Source: Nitriliruptoraceae bacterium (GTDB lineage Bacteria > Actinomycetota > Nitriliruptoria > Nitriliruptorales > Nitriliruptoraceae). From it: DNA of 9,266 bases. Made by a program: the position numbers and the translations under genes. The notes under the pieces were generated by a model. The model was given only the letters and a program-made list of their open reading frames with translations, searched no databases and was not told where the DNA came from. The stretch spans positions 1 through 9,266 of the forward strand of contig SKTG01000248.1 in NCBI GenBank assembly GCA_007118045.1, in the 5' to 3' direction. Positions 1-6,065 of this stretch are shown here, piece by piece; position 1 is the stretch's first letter; every line of letters begins with the position of its first letter.

Positions 1-909
1 CCCGGCGACGAGCCGCTTGCGTTCCTGCAGCTCCGCGAGCCGGCCGGGGTCGGCCTCGACCGCGTCGCCGTACGAGCGTACGTCCACGGCGAGCTCGGTC
101 AGCTCCGCGGCGATCGCCTCCGCACGGCTGCGCAGCTGCTCGAGCTCCGCATCGTCGACGGGCAGCCGGCGCAGCACCTCGACACCGACCCCGACCGGCT
201 CGCCCGCCCCGTCGCTGCCGAAGGCGCTCGCCGCCTCCGCGGCGCCACGCTGGATCTCGTCCGCGTTGGCGAGCCGTTCGAGCAGCTCGTCGAGGGCCCC
301 GTCGGCCTCCTCGTCGAGCTCGGCAGCGTCGATCTCCGCGACCTCGGCGCGGAGACGGTCGAGCTCGCGCACGCGTTCGCGCGCATCGCCGATCAGGTGG
401 GCGCGGCGGTCCGTGAGCTCGCGCCACCGCGTGTAGGCCTCGCGGTAGGCCGTCAACGAACGGGCGTGCGGGTCGCCCGCGTAGCGGTCCAGGAGCCCCC
501 GCTGGACCTCCGGGCGTGACAAGCGGACGTGCTCATGCTGGGCGTGGACCTCCACGTGGCTGCCGAGCACCTCGGCCAGGGTGGAGACCGGCACCGGCCG
601 CCCGGCGAGCCTCGCCCGCGACCGACCCTCCGCGGGGATCTCACGCGAGACGAGCAGCTCGTCCTCGTCACCGACCCACTCCATCGCCTCCTTCGGCGGT
701 GGACTGACGACCGCGTCGGCGCTCGCCGCCGCGGCGCCGGAGCGGACCAGACCGCTGTCCGCGCGGGCGCCGAGCAGGAGCTCGAGCGCGGTGACCAGCA
801 TGGTCTTGCCGGCACCGGTCTCGCCGGTGACCACCGTCAGACCCGGGGACAGGCGCAAGCTCGCGTCCTCGATCACGCCGAGGCCGCGGATGTGCAGCTC
901 CTCGATCAC
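1..909 (-). CDS. recN: DNA repair protein RecN (N-terminal 303 residues, runs off the left edge)
   Basis: RecN is an SMC-like ATPase that acts in recombinational repair of double-strand breaks. The visible part starts MIEELHIRGLG, with the Walker A motif GETGAGKT at residues 29-36. It is followed by LLLGARADSGLVRSGA (about 42-57) and the VEVHAQHEH segment typical of RecN near residue 118. A charged Glu/Arg/Ala-rich helical stretch from about 150 onward is the start of the coiled-coil arm. Family members are usually about 550-590 aa, so the second half of the coiled coil, the signature motif and Walker B lie outside the window. The GTG at 909 is the only start available in this frame: the next in-frame stop upstream is at 940-942 and no ATG, GTG or TTG lies between. 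The ribosome site is weak (GGGG, seven bases before the start). It lies downstream of nadK in the order known from many actinobacteria. Identification is secure. Confidence 0.95.
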   Translation of the reverse strand, partial: MIEELHIRGLGVIEDASLRLSPGLTVVTGETGAGKTMLVTALELLLGARADSGLVRSGAAAASADAVVSPPPKEAMEWVGDEDELLVSREIPAEGRSRARLAGRPVPVSTLAEVLGSHVEVHAQHEHVRLSRPEVQRGLLDRYAGDPHARSLTAYREAYTRWRELTDRRAHLIGDARERVRELDRLRAEVAEIDAAELDEEADGALDELLERLANADEIQRGAAEAASAFGSDGAGEPVGVGVEVLRRLPVDDAELEQLRSRAEAIAAELTELAVDVRSYGDAVEADPGRLAELQERKRLVAG

Positions 910-1086
910 GGCGCTACCCCGCTGACGGCCGGCGCGAGGCTACCGCCCGGCCCCCCTCGATCCCCGGACGTGAGCGCGGCGGCTGTGGATGTTCGGTGGC
1001 GGCCGGGCCGGTCCGCCGCCGCGGGCGTCGGGAACAGGCTCGGGTCGGGTCGCGCCGCAGCCACCGACCTCGACCGGACTGCGGCG
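910..1086 (-). promoter_or_regulatory. Intergenic gap between nadK and recN
   Basis: This 177-base gap lies between nadK and recN, both read leftwards. It is long enough to hold a separate recN promoter, but I find no convincing -35/-10 pair. I also find no actinobacterial LexA box of the CGAAC-N4-GTTCG type. An inverted repeat, GGCGGC at 998-1003 against GCCGCC at 1015-1020 with an 11-base loop, could form a hairpin after nadK. It has no following U-run, so a terminator role is only possible. Confidence 0.3.
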
Positions 1087-1953
1087 TCAACGCAGCCCGA
1101 ACTTGCGCCGCACGACGGTCGTGAAGTCCAACAGGCCGACCCGGGCCAGCTGGACGGGTCGACCACCACCCCGGGCGGTGATGGCACCGCCCGCGACGAG
1201 CTCGATCGGTTCCCGTCCGTCGGCCGAGACCAGCGCGGGCGGCTGGTCGATGAGCAGGTCGACCCGGACCGCCTCGTCCGGCCCGGCCACGACCGTACGA
1301 TCGAAGAGCGTGTGCGGCGCGACCGGCACGACCAGGGTGGCTTCGATCCGCGGGGAGACGATCGGGCCGCCGGCCGAGAGTGCGTAGGCGGTGGAGCCCG
1401 TCGCGGTCGCCAGGATCAACGCGTCCGCGGGCACCTTGGCGAACAACGTGCCGTCGACGTGGACGTCCATCCGCACCAGCCGTTGGCGGGCGGTCTTCTC
1501 GATGGCGACCTCGTTCAGGGCCCAGGTGGTCTCCGTGGAGCGGCCATCGCCGTGCTCGATCTCGATCTCGAGCGTCGCGCGAGGCTCCAGGTGGTAGTCG
1601 CCGTGAGCGACGGCACGCAGCGCGGGACCGAGGTCGTCGAGCTCGATCTCGGCCAGGAAACCCAGCCGGCCGAGGTTGACACCGAGCACGGGGATGCCGT
1701 CGTCACGACACAGGTGCGCCGCGCGGAGGAAGGTCCCGTCGCCGCCGAACGAGACCGCCAGGTCCAGCTCGGTCGTGAACCGCTCGGGTGGGACCGGGGG
1801 CGCGAGCGCCTGCAGGTCGCGCATGGTGTCGCCGTCACCGACGCCACCGGCCATGACGACCTCGACCCCGAGGTCGATCAGCAGCCGCGCCGCGTCCGCG
1901 GCCGCGGCGACCGAGGCCACCCGGTTGGCGTGCACCACCAAGCCGACCCTCAT
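1087..1953 (-). CDS. nadK: NAD kinase
   Basis: NAD kinase is the cytosolic enzyme that phosphorylates NAD+ at the 2'-hydroxyl of its adenosine ribose to make NADP+, using ATP or polyphosphate. The 288-aa product is of normal family length. It carries the catalytic GGDGT motif at residues 70-74 (Asp72 is the expected catalytic base). NLGRLGFL is at 93-100, the conserved Asn-Glu pair at 147-148, ATGSTAY at 184-190, SAGGP at 193-197 and SADG at 243-246. The last is part of the C-terminal beta-rich NAD-binding domain. I chose the ATG at 1951-1953 because GGAGGA sits four bases upstream and MRVGLVVHANR is the usual N-terminus. The frame stays open to 2067, but that extension overlaps the tlyA end and looks non-coding. 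Only 52 bases separate it from tlyA, so the two are probably co-transcribed. Confidence 0.97.
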   Translation of the reverse strand: MRVGLVVHANRVASVAAAADAARLLIDLGVEVVMAGGVGDGDTMRDLQALAPPVPPERFTTELDLAVSFGGDGTFLRAAHLCRDDGIPVLGVNLGRLGFLAEIELDDLGPALRAVAHGDYHLEPRATLEIEIEHGDGRSTETTWALNEVAIEKTARQRLVRMDVHVDGTLFAKVPADALILATATGSTAYALSAGGPIVSPRIEATLVVPVAPHTLFDRTVVAGPDEAVRVDLLIDQPPALVSADGREPIELVAGGAITARGGGRPVQLARVGLLDFTTVVRRKFGLR

Positions 1954-2005
1954 CCCGTCCTCCCGACGAACGAGCCGGGATGATCGCGGGGCGTCGGCCG
2001 GCCGG

Positions 2006-2863
2006 TCACGACCCCTCCCCCGCTGCCCGTCCACCACGCAACCGCTGCCCCTCCGCCAGGGCGGCATCGAGCCAGCGCCCGAGGTCGTCGTCCGTGTCCT
2101 CCCCTACCGGGGTGACCGGCACGCGCGTTGTGAGGTGCACCACGAACTCCACGTTGCCGGCCGGCCCGAGCAGCGCCGATGCGGCGATCCCGGCGGCGCG
2201 CCACCCTACCGCCGCGCCCGAGGCGAGCACGCGCTCGATGCAGGCGCGCCAGACGCCCGGATCGCGGACGACGCCACCCTTGCCCACCTGGGAGCGCTGG
2301 GCCTCGAACTGTGGCTTGACGAGCAGCACCGCCTCCGCGTCCGGCGCGCTGACCTCGCGCAGGGTCGGTAGGACGGTGGTCAGCGAGATGAAGGACAGGT
2401 CGGCGACGACCAGGTCCGGTGGTGGCGAGGCGAGGTCGGCGGGCGTGAGGTCGCGCACGTTGGTCCGTTCGGCGACCGTGACCCGGGGGTCGGTCCGGAT
2501 CCGCTCGTGGACCTGCCCGTAGCCGACGTCGAACGCGAGCACGTGGGCTGCGCCGCGCTGCAGGAGGCAGTCCGTGAAGCCGCCGGTGGAGACACCGGCG
2601 TCGAGGCATCGACGGCCCGACGGGTCGACCCCGAACGTCGTCAACGCGTGCGCCAGCTTCTCGCCACCACGTGAGACGTACGCCCGGGCGGGCGCGGACA
2701 CGCGCAGCTGCTGCGTCGAGGTGACCTGCGTCGCCGCCTTCGTCGCCGGCGCCCCGTCGACGGTGACCAGGCCGTCGGCGATGGCTTCCTGCGCCTCGGC
2801 GCGGCTACCGACGAGTCCGCGCCGAGCCAGCTCGGCATCGAGTCGACGTCGGGGAGTAGCCAC
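2006..2863 (-). CDS. tlyA: TlyA family rRNA (cytidine-2'-O)-methyltransferase
   Basis: TlyA uses S-adenosylmethionine to 2'-O-methylate cytidines in rRNA. In Mycobacterium tuberculosis it acts on both 16S and 23S rRNA, and its loss gives capreomycin resistance. The older name haemolysin A refers to the same family. The 285-aa product has an N-terminal S4 RNA-binding domain (about residues 5-60), the YVSRGGEKL linker (62-70), and a Rossmann methyltransferase domain. That domain shows LDAGVSTGGFTDCLL at 87-101 as SAM motif I, VADLSFISL at 153-161, KPQFE at 183-187 and GNVEF at 236-240. Lys69, Asp155, Lys183 and Glu187 fit the K-D-K-E tetrad of FtsJ-like 2'-O-methyltransferases. An acidic/basic tail of about 30 residues follows residue 252 and makes it slightly longer than the usual 265-275 aa. 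The start is GTG, with GGGAGG seven bases upstream. It is followed by nadK. Confidence 0.96.
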   Translation of the reverse strand: MATPRRRLDAELARRGLVGSRAEAQEAIADGLVTVDGAPATKAATQVTSTQQLRVSAPARAYVSRGGEKLAHALTTFGVDPSGRRCLDAGVSTGGFTDCLLQRGAAHVLAFDVGYGQVHERIRTDPRVTVAERTNVRDLTPADLASPPPDLVVADLSFISLTTVLPTLREVSAPDAEAVLLVKPQFEAQRSQVGKGGVVRDPGVWRACIERVLASGAAVGWRAAGIAASALLGPAGNVEFVVHLTTRVPVTPVGEDTDDDLGRWLDAALAEGQRLRGGRAAGEGS

Positions 2864-2944
2864 GACCCGACCTCCCGGCGGATGGAGCGGACGGTGACGG
2901 GGTGCGGGGTCGCCCTCCGGTGGTGGACCCCGGCGACGGCGTCC

Positions 2945-3214
2945 TCAGACCTCGTCGAGCGACGCCAACTCGGCCGCGAGCGTGTCGTTCGCGCGCTCGA
3001 ACAGCGCGACCCGTTCCGGGATGGGGATCCCGTCCACCTCCGTCAGTTCGTCGCGCAACGAGGTGAGCGAGTGGTCCCCCGACTCGAGCTCCCCCTCGAC
3101 CACCGGGCCGGGCGAGAGCCTCTCAGCGGAAGCGAGCTGCGCCTCGGCTGCGTGGACGGAGCCCGTCCCGGCGACGGGCTCCACGCCCTCCGGACGGTGC
3201 TCACCCTCGCTCAC
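2945..3214 (-). CDS. Small conserved-type acidic protein upstream of tlyA, function unknown
   Basis: This 89-aa acidic protein has no signal peptide, membrane segment or catalytic motif that I recognise. The first half (to about residue 50) is low-complexity and Glu/Ala/Pro-rich. The second half is a predicted helical pair ending in an LFERANDTLAAELASLDEV-type segment (71-89). Small proteins with a similar Leu-Pro-x-x-x-Arg-Val-x-x-Phe/Tyr-x-x-x-x-x-x-Leu pattern lie upstream of tlyA in other actinobacteria, from my recollection of the locus. No function is established that I know of. The GTG start overlaps the stop of the phasin-like gene as GTGA at 3211-3214, which implies translational coupling. 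The gap to tlyA is 81 bases. The coupling, acidic composition and position support a real gene. Confidence 0.75.
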   Translation of the reverse strand: MSEGEHRPEGVEPVAGTGSVHAAEAQLASAERLSPGPVVEGELESGDHSLTSLRDELTEVDGIPIPERVALFERANDTLAAELASLDEV

Positions 3215-3891
3215 GAGCTACCGCCCGTGCTCTTCTTGGTCGCCTTCTTGCCACCGCTCTTCTTCGCGGACTTCTTGGCACCGCTCTTCTTGGCACCGCT
3301 CTTCTTCGCGGTCTTCTTCGCGGCCTTCTTCGCGCCCGTCTTCTTGGTGGCCTTCTTCGTCGCCTTCTTGCCCGTCTTCTTGGCGCCGGTCTTCTTCGCG
3401 CCGGTCTTCTTCGCGCCGGTTTTCTTCGCGCCGGTCTTCTTCGCGCCGGTCTTCTTGGCGCCGGTCTTCTTGGCCGTCTTCTTGGCCGTCTTCTTGGCCG
3501 TCTTCTTGGCCGTCTTCTTGCCACCGGTCGCCGACGCATCGTCCTCGGTCGAGGCAGCAGCGGCGGGTGCGTCGCTGCGCTCCGCCTCCTGGCGCACCCG
3601 GTGGAACTCACGCTTGAGGTCGGCGACCTGCTTCTGCAGTCGATCCACCTCGGTGGTCGTGGCCACGCCCATCGACCGGACGGCCCGCACCGTCTCGTTC
3701 CTCACCAGGGCGCTGACCGCCTCCCGGTTCTTGCGCTGCCGATCCATGAGCTCCTCGACGAGCTCACCCACCTGGTCGCCGGCCGCCTCGCCCGAGCGCA
3801 CCAGCTGCTTGGCGATCTGCTCGGCCTTCGTCGTGGTCAGCTCGGTCAGCCCGGAGGCGGCCTCCATGTACCTCTGCAACGAACGGTTCAC
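3211..3891 (-). CDS. Phasin-like protein with histone-H1-like Lys/Ala/Thr/Gly repeat tail
   Basis: The 226-aa protein has two clear parts. Residues 1-105 are a helical, amphipathic domain (YMEAASGLTELTTTKAEQIA near the start, then DRLQKQVADLKREFHRVRQE near 83-102, a short coiled coil). It resembles the phasin/PhaF-PhaI-like family (COG3937). Residues 125-222 are almost pure lysine repeats: four KKTA units (125-140), six KKTGA units (141-170), then degenerate KKAT, KKSGA and KKSAK units. PhaF-type phasins bind polyhydroxyalkanoate granules with the N-terminal domain and DNA with a basic AAKP-type tail, helping to place granules and compact DNA. A similar dual role here is inference: a nucleoid-associated protein without any granule is equally possible, and no PHA synthase is visible. 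The GTG start at 3891 has AGGGAG five bases upstream; an ATG eight codons later is an alternative. The stop overlaps the next gene's GTG. Confidence 0.85.
   Translation of the reverse strand: MNRSLQRYMEAASGLTELTTTKAEQIAKQLVRSGEAAGDQVGELVEELMDRQRKNREAVSALVRNETVRAVRSMGVATTTEVDRLQKQVADLKREFHRVRQEAERSDAPAAAASTEDDASATGGKKTAKKTAKKTAKKTAKKTGAKKTGAKKTGAKKTGAKKTGAKKTGAKKTGKKATKKATKKTGAKKAAKKTAKKSGAKKSGAKKSAKKSGGKKATKKSTGGSS
3382..3471. repeat. Six tandem 15-bp repeats inside the phasin-like gene
   Basis: Six consecutive 15-base units (plus-strand form SGCGCCGGTYTTCTT, with S = C or G) encode Lys-Lys-Thr-Gly-Ala on the minus strand. The middle four begin with C and the two outer ones with G; one unit has T for C. 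Near-identity at synonymous positions points to recent tandem duplication rather than selection for composition alone. Confidence 0.95.
3472..3519. repeat. Four perfect tandem 12-bp repeats inside the phasin-like gene
   Basis: Four identical 12-base units (plus-strand form GGCCGTCTTCTT) encode Lys-Lys-Thr-Ala on the minus strand. They directly abut the 15-base array, so the two arrays form one 138-base tract likely to change copy number by slippage while staying in frame. Confidence 0.95.
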
Positions 3892-4150
3892 GAGAGCTCC
3901 CTCTGCTCGACGAGGCCCGAGCCTAGCGCCAAGATGCTTGCTGCTAGCGTCGGACGGACGGTGGGAACCCGCGCGGCGACCGACGCACGTCGGGCATCAT
4001 CCCGGTGTCGACGCCCACGACGGAAACGTCAGCGACGAGCGCACCGGCTCCCGTTCGCGTGGCGCGTCGGCGAGCGCGTCACGGACCAACGAGCGGGACG
4101 CCGGACCATGGCTGCGGCCGAGCGGCCGGCACGAGGACGAGGAGCGAACC
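3892..4150. promoter_or_regulatory. Divergent intergenic region, phasin-like gene / SCP2-like gene
   Basis: These 259 bases must carry the start signals of both the leftward phasin-tlyA-nadK run and the rightward SCP2-rhomboid run. Weak actinobacterial -10 candidates are TAGGCT on the minus strand (3920-3925) and TAGCGT on the plus strand (3945-3950). Neither has a recognisable TTGAC-type -35 at 16-18 bases. The hexamer CTAGCG occurs twice in the same orientation (3923-3928 and 3944-3949), 21 bases apart, about two helical turns. I find no convincing open frame for a further gene here. Confidence 0.35.
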
Positions 4151-4486
4151 GTGGCCAGCGTCGACGAGGTCGAGGGTGTCCTGGACGATCTGCTCAGCCG
4201 GCTCGGCGCCGTCGACAGTTCGACACGAGCGCTCCTTCCGGCGCAACGGACCATCGAAGCCAGGTGCCCCGACCTCGACCTCGTGCGGTACGCCTCGTGG
4301 AAGAACGGCACCATCACGATGCTCGACGAGCTCCCGCGGCGTCCCGACATCCGCATCAGCGTGCGGTCGGACGACCTGCTGGCCATGGCGGAGGGCGACC
4401 TCACGTTCGGCCGCGCGTACGCCTCCAACCTCGTGCGGCTCGACGCCTCGATGACCGACCTGCTGCGTCTCCGTTCGGTCCTGTGA
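4151..4486 (+). CDS. SCP2 sterol-binding domain-like small protein
   Basis: The 111-aa product is essentially a single SCP2-like (sterol carrier protein 2) domain. It starts with a helix (ASVDEVEGVLDDLLSRL, 2-18), continues with beta strands including DLVRYASWKNGTITM (43-57) and DIRISVRSDDLLAMAEG (66-82), and ends in FGRAYASNLVRLDAS and TDLLRLRSVL. The tail pattern in which a DLLxMAxGxLxFGxAYA stretch is followed by VRLDASxxDLLRLRxLL is typical of actinobacterial members of this fold. SCP2-fold proteins bind hydrophobic ligands such as fatty acyl chains; no catalytic residues are expected and the real ligand is unknown. The GTG at 4151 is preceded by GAGGAG at 4139-4144, a six-base spacing, which decides the start; the long open frame upstream of it is not coding-like. 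It is divergent from the phasin-like gene and 43 bases ahead of the rhomboid gene. Confidence 0.85.
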   Translation: MASVDEVEGVLDDLLSRLGAVDSSTRALLPAQRTIEARCPDLDLVRYASWKNGTITMLDELPRRPDIRISVRSDDLLAMAEGDLTFGRAYASNLVRLDASMTDLLRLRSVL

Positions 4487-4529
4487 CCGGCCGTCCCCGG
4501 AGCTCGCCACGGCCCGGTGGACGACGCTG

Positions 4530-5342
4530 ATGGTGCTGCCGATCGGCGACGTCAACCCGACACGGCGACGCTCGTACCTCATGGGCGCGATCGCGCTGAT
4601 CAACCTCGGGGTGTTCGCGCTGCTGCAGTTCCCGCTCAGCGGCTGCGCGGAACAGCTCTTCGTCTACCGCTACGCCGCCGTTCCGGCCGAGTTGCTGTCG
4701 TTGCAGCAGCTGCCTCCGGAACAGCTCACCGAACTGCTCGACGGCTGCGCGGCCGGCGTCGTCGACAAGAACGTGCCCCTGTCGATCATCACCTCGATGT
4801 TCCTGCACGGCGGCATCGCCCACCTGCTGGGCAACCTGATCTTCCTGGTGGTCTTCGGCGACAACGTCGAGGATCGGCTGGGCCACGGCCGGTTCGTGCT
4901 CTTCTACCTGCTCGGCGGCGTCATGGCCACGCTCGCGTTCGCGGCGCTCCGGCCCTCGTCCATCGTGCCGCTGGTGGGTGCCTCCGGCGGTATCGCCGCG
5001 GTGCTCGGCGCGTACCTGATCTGTTACCCGCGAGCCCGTGTCCTGGCGCTGGTGCCGTTCCCCCTCTACATGCTCGCCATCGTGTTGCCCGGGGTGCGGA
5101 TCCGGCGGTTCCTGCTGATCGTCGCGGTGGTCTCGCTCCCGGCGTGGCTGCTGCTCGGGGCCTGGTTCGGGCTCCAGGCCCTGTCGGCGAACGCGCCGAC
5201 GACGGACATGGTCGCCTACGAGGCCCACGTGGCCGGTTTCCTGGCCGGCATCGTGCTGGTGCTGCTGCTCGACGTCCGCCGTCGTCGGCGGGGGCAGCCG
5301 ACGTTCCACCCCGTGCAGCGACCGCCGAGCGGGCCACGCTGA
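4530..5342 (+). CDS. Rhomboid family intramembrane serine protease
   Basis: Rhomboids cleave transmembrane substrates within the membrane using a Ser-His dyad. The 270-aa product has about six or seven membrane segments (roughly 15-33, 86-109, 122-140, 146-166, 169-188, 193-213, 232-249). Hallmarks are all present: HLLGN at 98-102 (the His and Asn that line the oxyanion site), GASGG at 150-154 with nucleophile Ser152, and HVAGF at 233-237 with catalytic His233. The loop after the first helix is long (about 50 residues) and contains Cys39 and Cys73, which could form a disulphide outside the cell. The C-terminus is short, Arg-rich and cytosolic. The ATG at 4530 gives a typical start; the ribosome site is poor, so translation may depend on readthrough from the SCP2-like gene 43 bases upstream. 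The substrate is unknown. All catalytic residues are intact, so it should be active. Confidence 0.95.
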   Translation: MVLPIGDVNPTRRRSYLMGAIALINLGVFALLQFPLSGCAEQLFVYRYAAVPAELLSLQQLPPEQLTELLDGCAAGVVDKNVPLSIITSMFLHGGIAHLLGNLIFLVVFGDNVEDRLGHGRFVLFYLLGGVMATLAFAALRPSSIVPLVGASGGIAAVLGAYLICYPRARVLALVPFPLYMLAIVLPGVRIRRFLLIVAVVSLPAWLLLGAWFGLQALSANAPTTDMVAYEAHVAGFLAGIVLVLLLDVRRRRRGQPTFHPVQRPPSGPR

Positions 5343-5387
5343 CGGGATCCCGCGGACGATGTCCCGGTGGTTCGTGGCGGCGGCCGT

Positions 5388-5426
5388 CCACGTCCGTCGC
5401 CCACGTCCCTCGCCCACGTCCCTCCC
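5388..5426. repeat. Three tandem 13-bp repeats upstream of the RimB-like gene
   Basis: Three contiguous 13-base units follow CCACGTCCSTCSC: CCACGTCCGTCGC, CCACGTCCCTCGC and CCACGTCCCTCCC, with one change between neighbours. They lie in non-coding DNA, 45 bases after the rhomboid stop and about 145 bases before the next gene. Their role is unknown: a protein-binding array or simple duplication are both possible. Confidence 0.8.
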
Positions 5427-5492
5427 GAACCCGGTCGTTGGTCGGTCGATCCTGCGTCGGGGGGCTTCACCGGTACCCGGGGGACGCTGCCG

Positions 5493-5539
5493 TAGGCTGC
5501 GCGCGACCCACGAGTCCGCTCCGCCGTTCCAGCGGAGCG
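5493..5539 (+). promoter_or_regulatory. Candidate -10 box and perfect hairpin in the RimB-like gene leader
   Basis: A TAGGCT hexamer at 5493-5498 fits an actinobacterial -10 box but lacks a clear -35. Downstream, CGCTCCGC (5517-5524) and GCGGAGCG (5532-5539) form a perfect 8-bp inverted repeat with a 7-base loop, ending 18 bases before the GAGGAG ribosome site. It could be an operator or a leader RNA hairpin affecting the two coupled genes. The inverted repeat is certain; the promoter is weakly supported. Confidence 0.45.
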
Positions 5540-5570
5540 TGGGGGTGAGCCGCCGTCGAGGAGCCGTCAC

Positions 5571-6065
5571 GTGCCACGCAAGGTCCGCAGGGTGGCCGAC
5601 CTCCCCGTGCTCGGCTGGAAGGAACACGTCGAGCTCCCCGAATGGGGGTTGAAGCTGCGAGGCAAGCTCGACACCGGAGCCAGGACCAGCGCCCTGCACG
5701 TGGCCGGCTACGAGGTGCAGGAGGTCGACGGCGGTGGTGAGGATGGCGATGGCTCCGAGGACCGCATCGTGCGTTTCGAGGTGGTGCTCGGCCCCAAACG
5801 CGCGCCGCGGTACCGCGCGATCGAGGCGCCGCTCGTCGGCAAGAAGCGCGTCCGTGACACGGGTGCCCGCGCCGAGGACCGCCCCGTCGTGCGGACCCGG
5901 ATCCTCTGCGGGCCGTTGGACACGCACGCCGACATCACCCTGACGGACCGCACCGGCATGAACTTCCGCATGCTGCTCGGTCGCCTGACCCTGGAGGGGC
6001 GCGGCCTGGTGGATCCGGCCCACGGGTACCTGGTCACGGGACCGCGGACCCGGAGCGAGCGCTGA
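5571..6065 (+). CDS. RimB-like retropepsin-fold protein (PF05618, 'ATP-dependent zinc protease' family)
   Basis: The 164-aa protein matches the PF05618 family, to which RimB of the Pseudomonas RimABK system belongs. It opens with LPVLGWKEHVELPEWGLKLRGKLDTGARTSALH-type features: the GW-x-E-x-VxLP stretch, then LDTGARTSALH at 33-43. Asp34-Thr35-Gly36 is the retropepsin-like catalytic triplet, and the FRMLLGRLTLEGRGLVDP stretch (132-149) is the conserved C-terminal region. No HExxH or other zinc motif is present, so the common name zinc protease is probably wrong. An acidic Gly/Asp/Glu insertion lies at 53-64. The GTG start has GAGGAG seven bases upstream. Its stop overlaps the ATG of the next gene as TGATG (6063-6067), so the pair is translationally coupled. 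In Pseudomonas, RimB modulates RimK, which adds glutamates to ribosomal protein S6; no rimK is visible here, so the substrate is unknown. Confidence 0.88.
   Translation: MPRKVRRVADLPVLGWKEHVELPEWGLKLRGKLDTGARTSALHVAGYEVQEVDGGGEDGDGSEDRIVRFEVVLGPKRAPRYRAIEAPLVGKKRVRDTGARAEDRPVVRTRILCGPLDTHADITLTDRTGMNFRMLLGRLTLEGRGLVDPAHGYLVTGPRTRSER

Noticed and set aside
910..1086. LexA (SOS) box expected upstream of recN
   Set aside because: No CGAAC-N4-GTTCG-like palindrome is present in the gap; only a lone GTTCG occurs near 991.
529..1983. Plus-strand open frame of 484 codons opposite recN and nadK
   Set aside because: It lies antisense to two clear enzymes, has Arg/Gly/Asp-rich composition with no motifs, and spans their intergenic gap. 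It is a high-GC shadow.
3382..3519. CRISPR-like or satellite array
   Set aside because: The units are contiguous multiples of three bases with no spacers and encode the lysine tail. They are coding tandem repeats.
2882..4150. Long plus-strand frame ahead of the SCP2-like gene, including a Phe/Ala/Pro/Val repeat stretch
   Set aside because: Its repeats are the antisense of the lysine-rich tail. Only the last 111 codons are coding, from the GTG with a good ribosome site at 4151.
4401..6023. Minus-strand open frame of 540 codons opposite the rhomboid and RimB-like genes
   Set aside because: It is rich in His, Gln, Arg and Glu without any fold pattern, and is antisense to genes with intact catalytic motifs.
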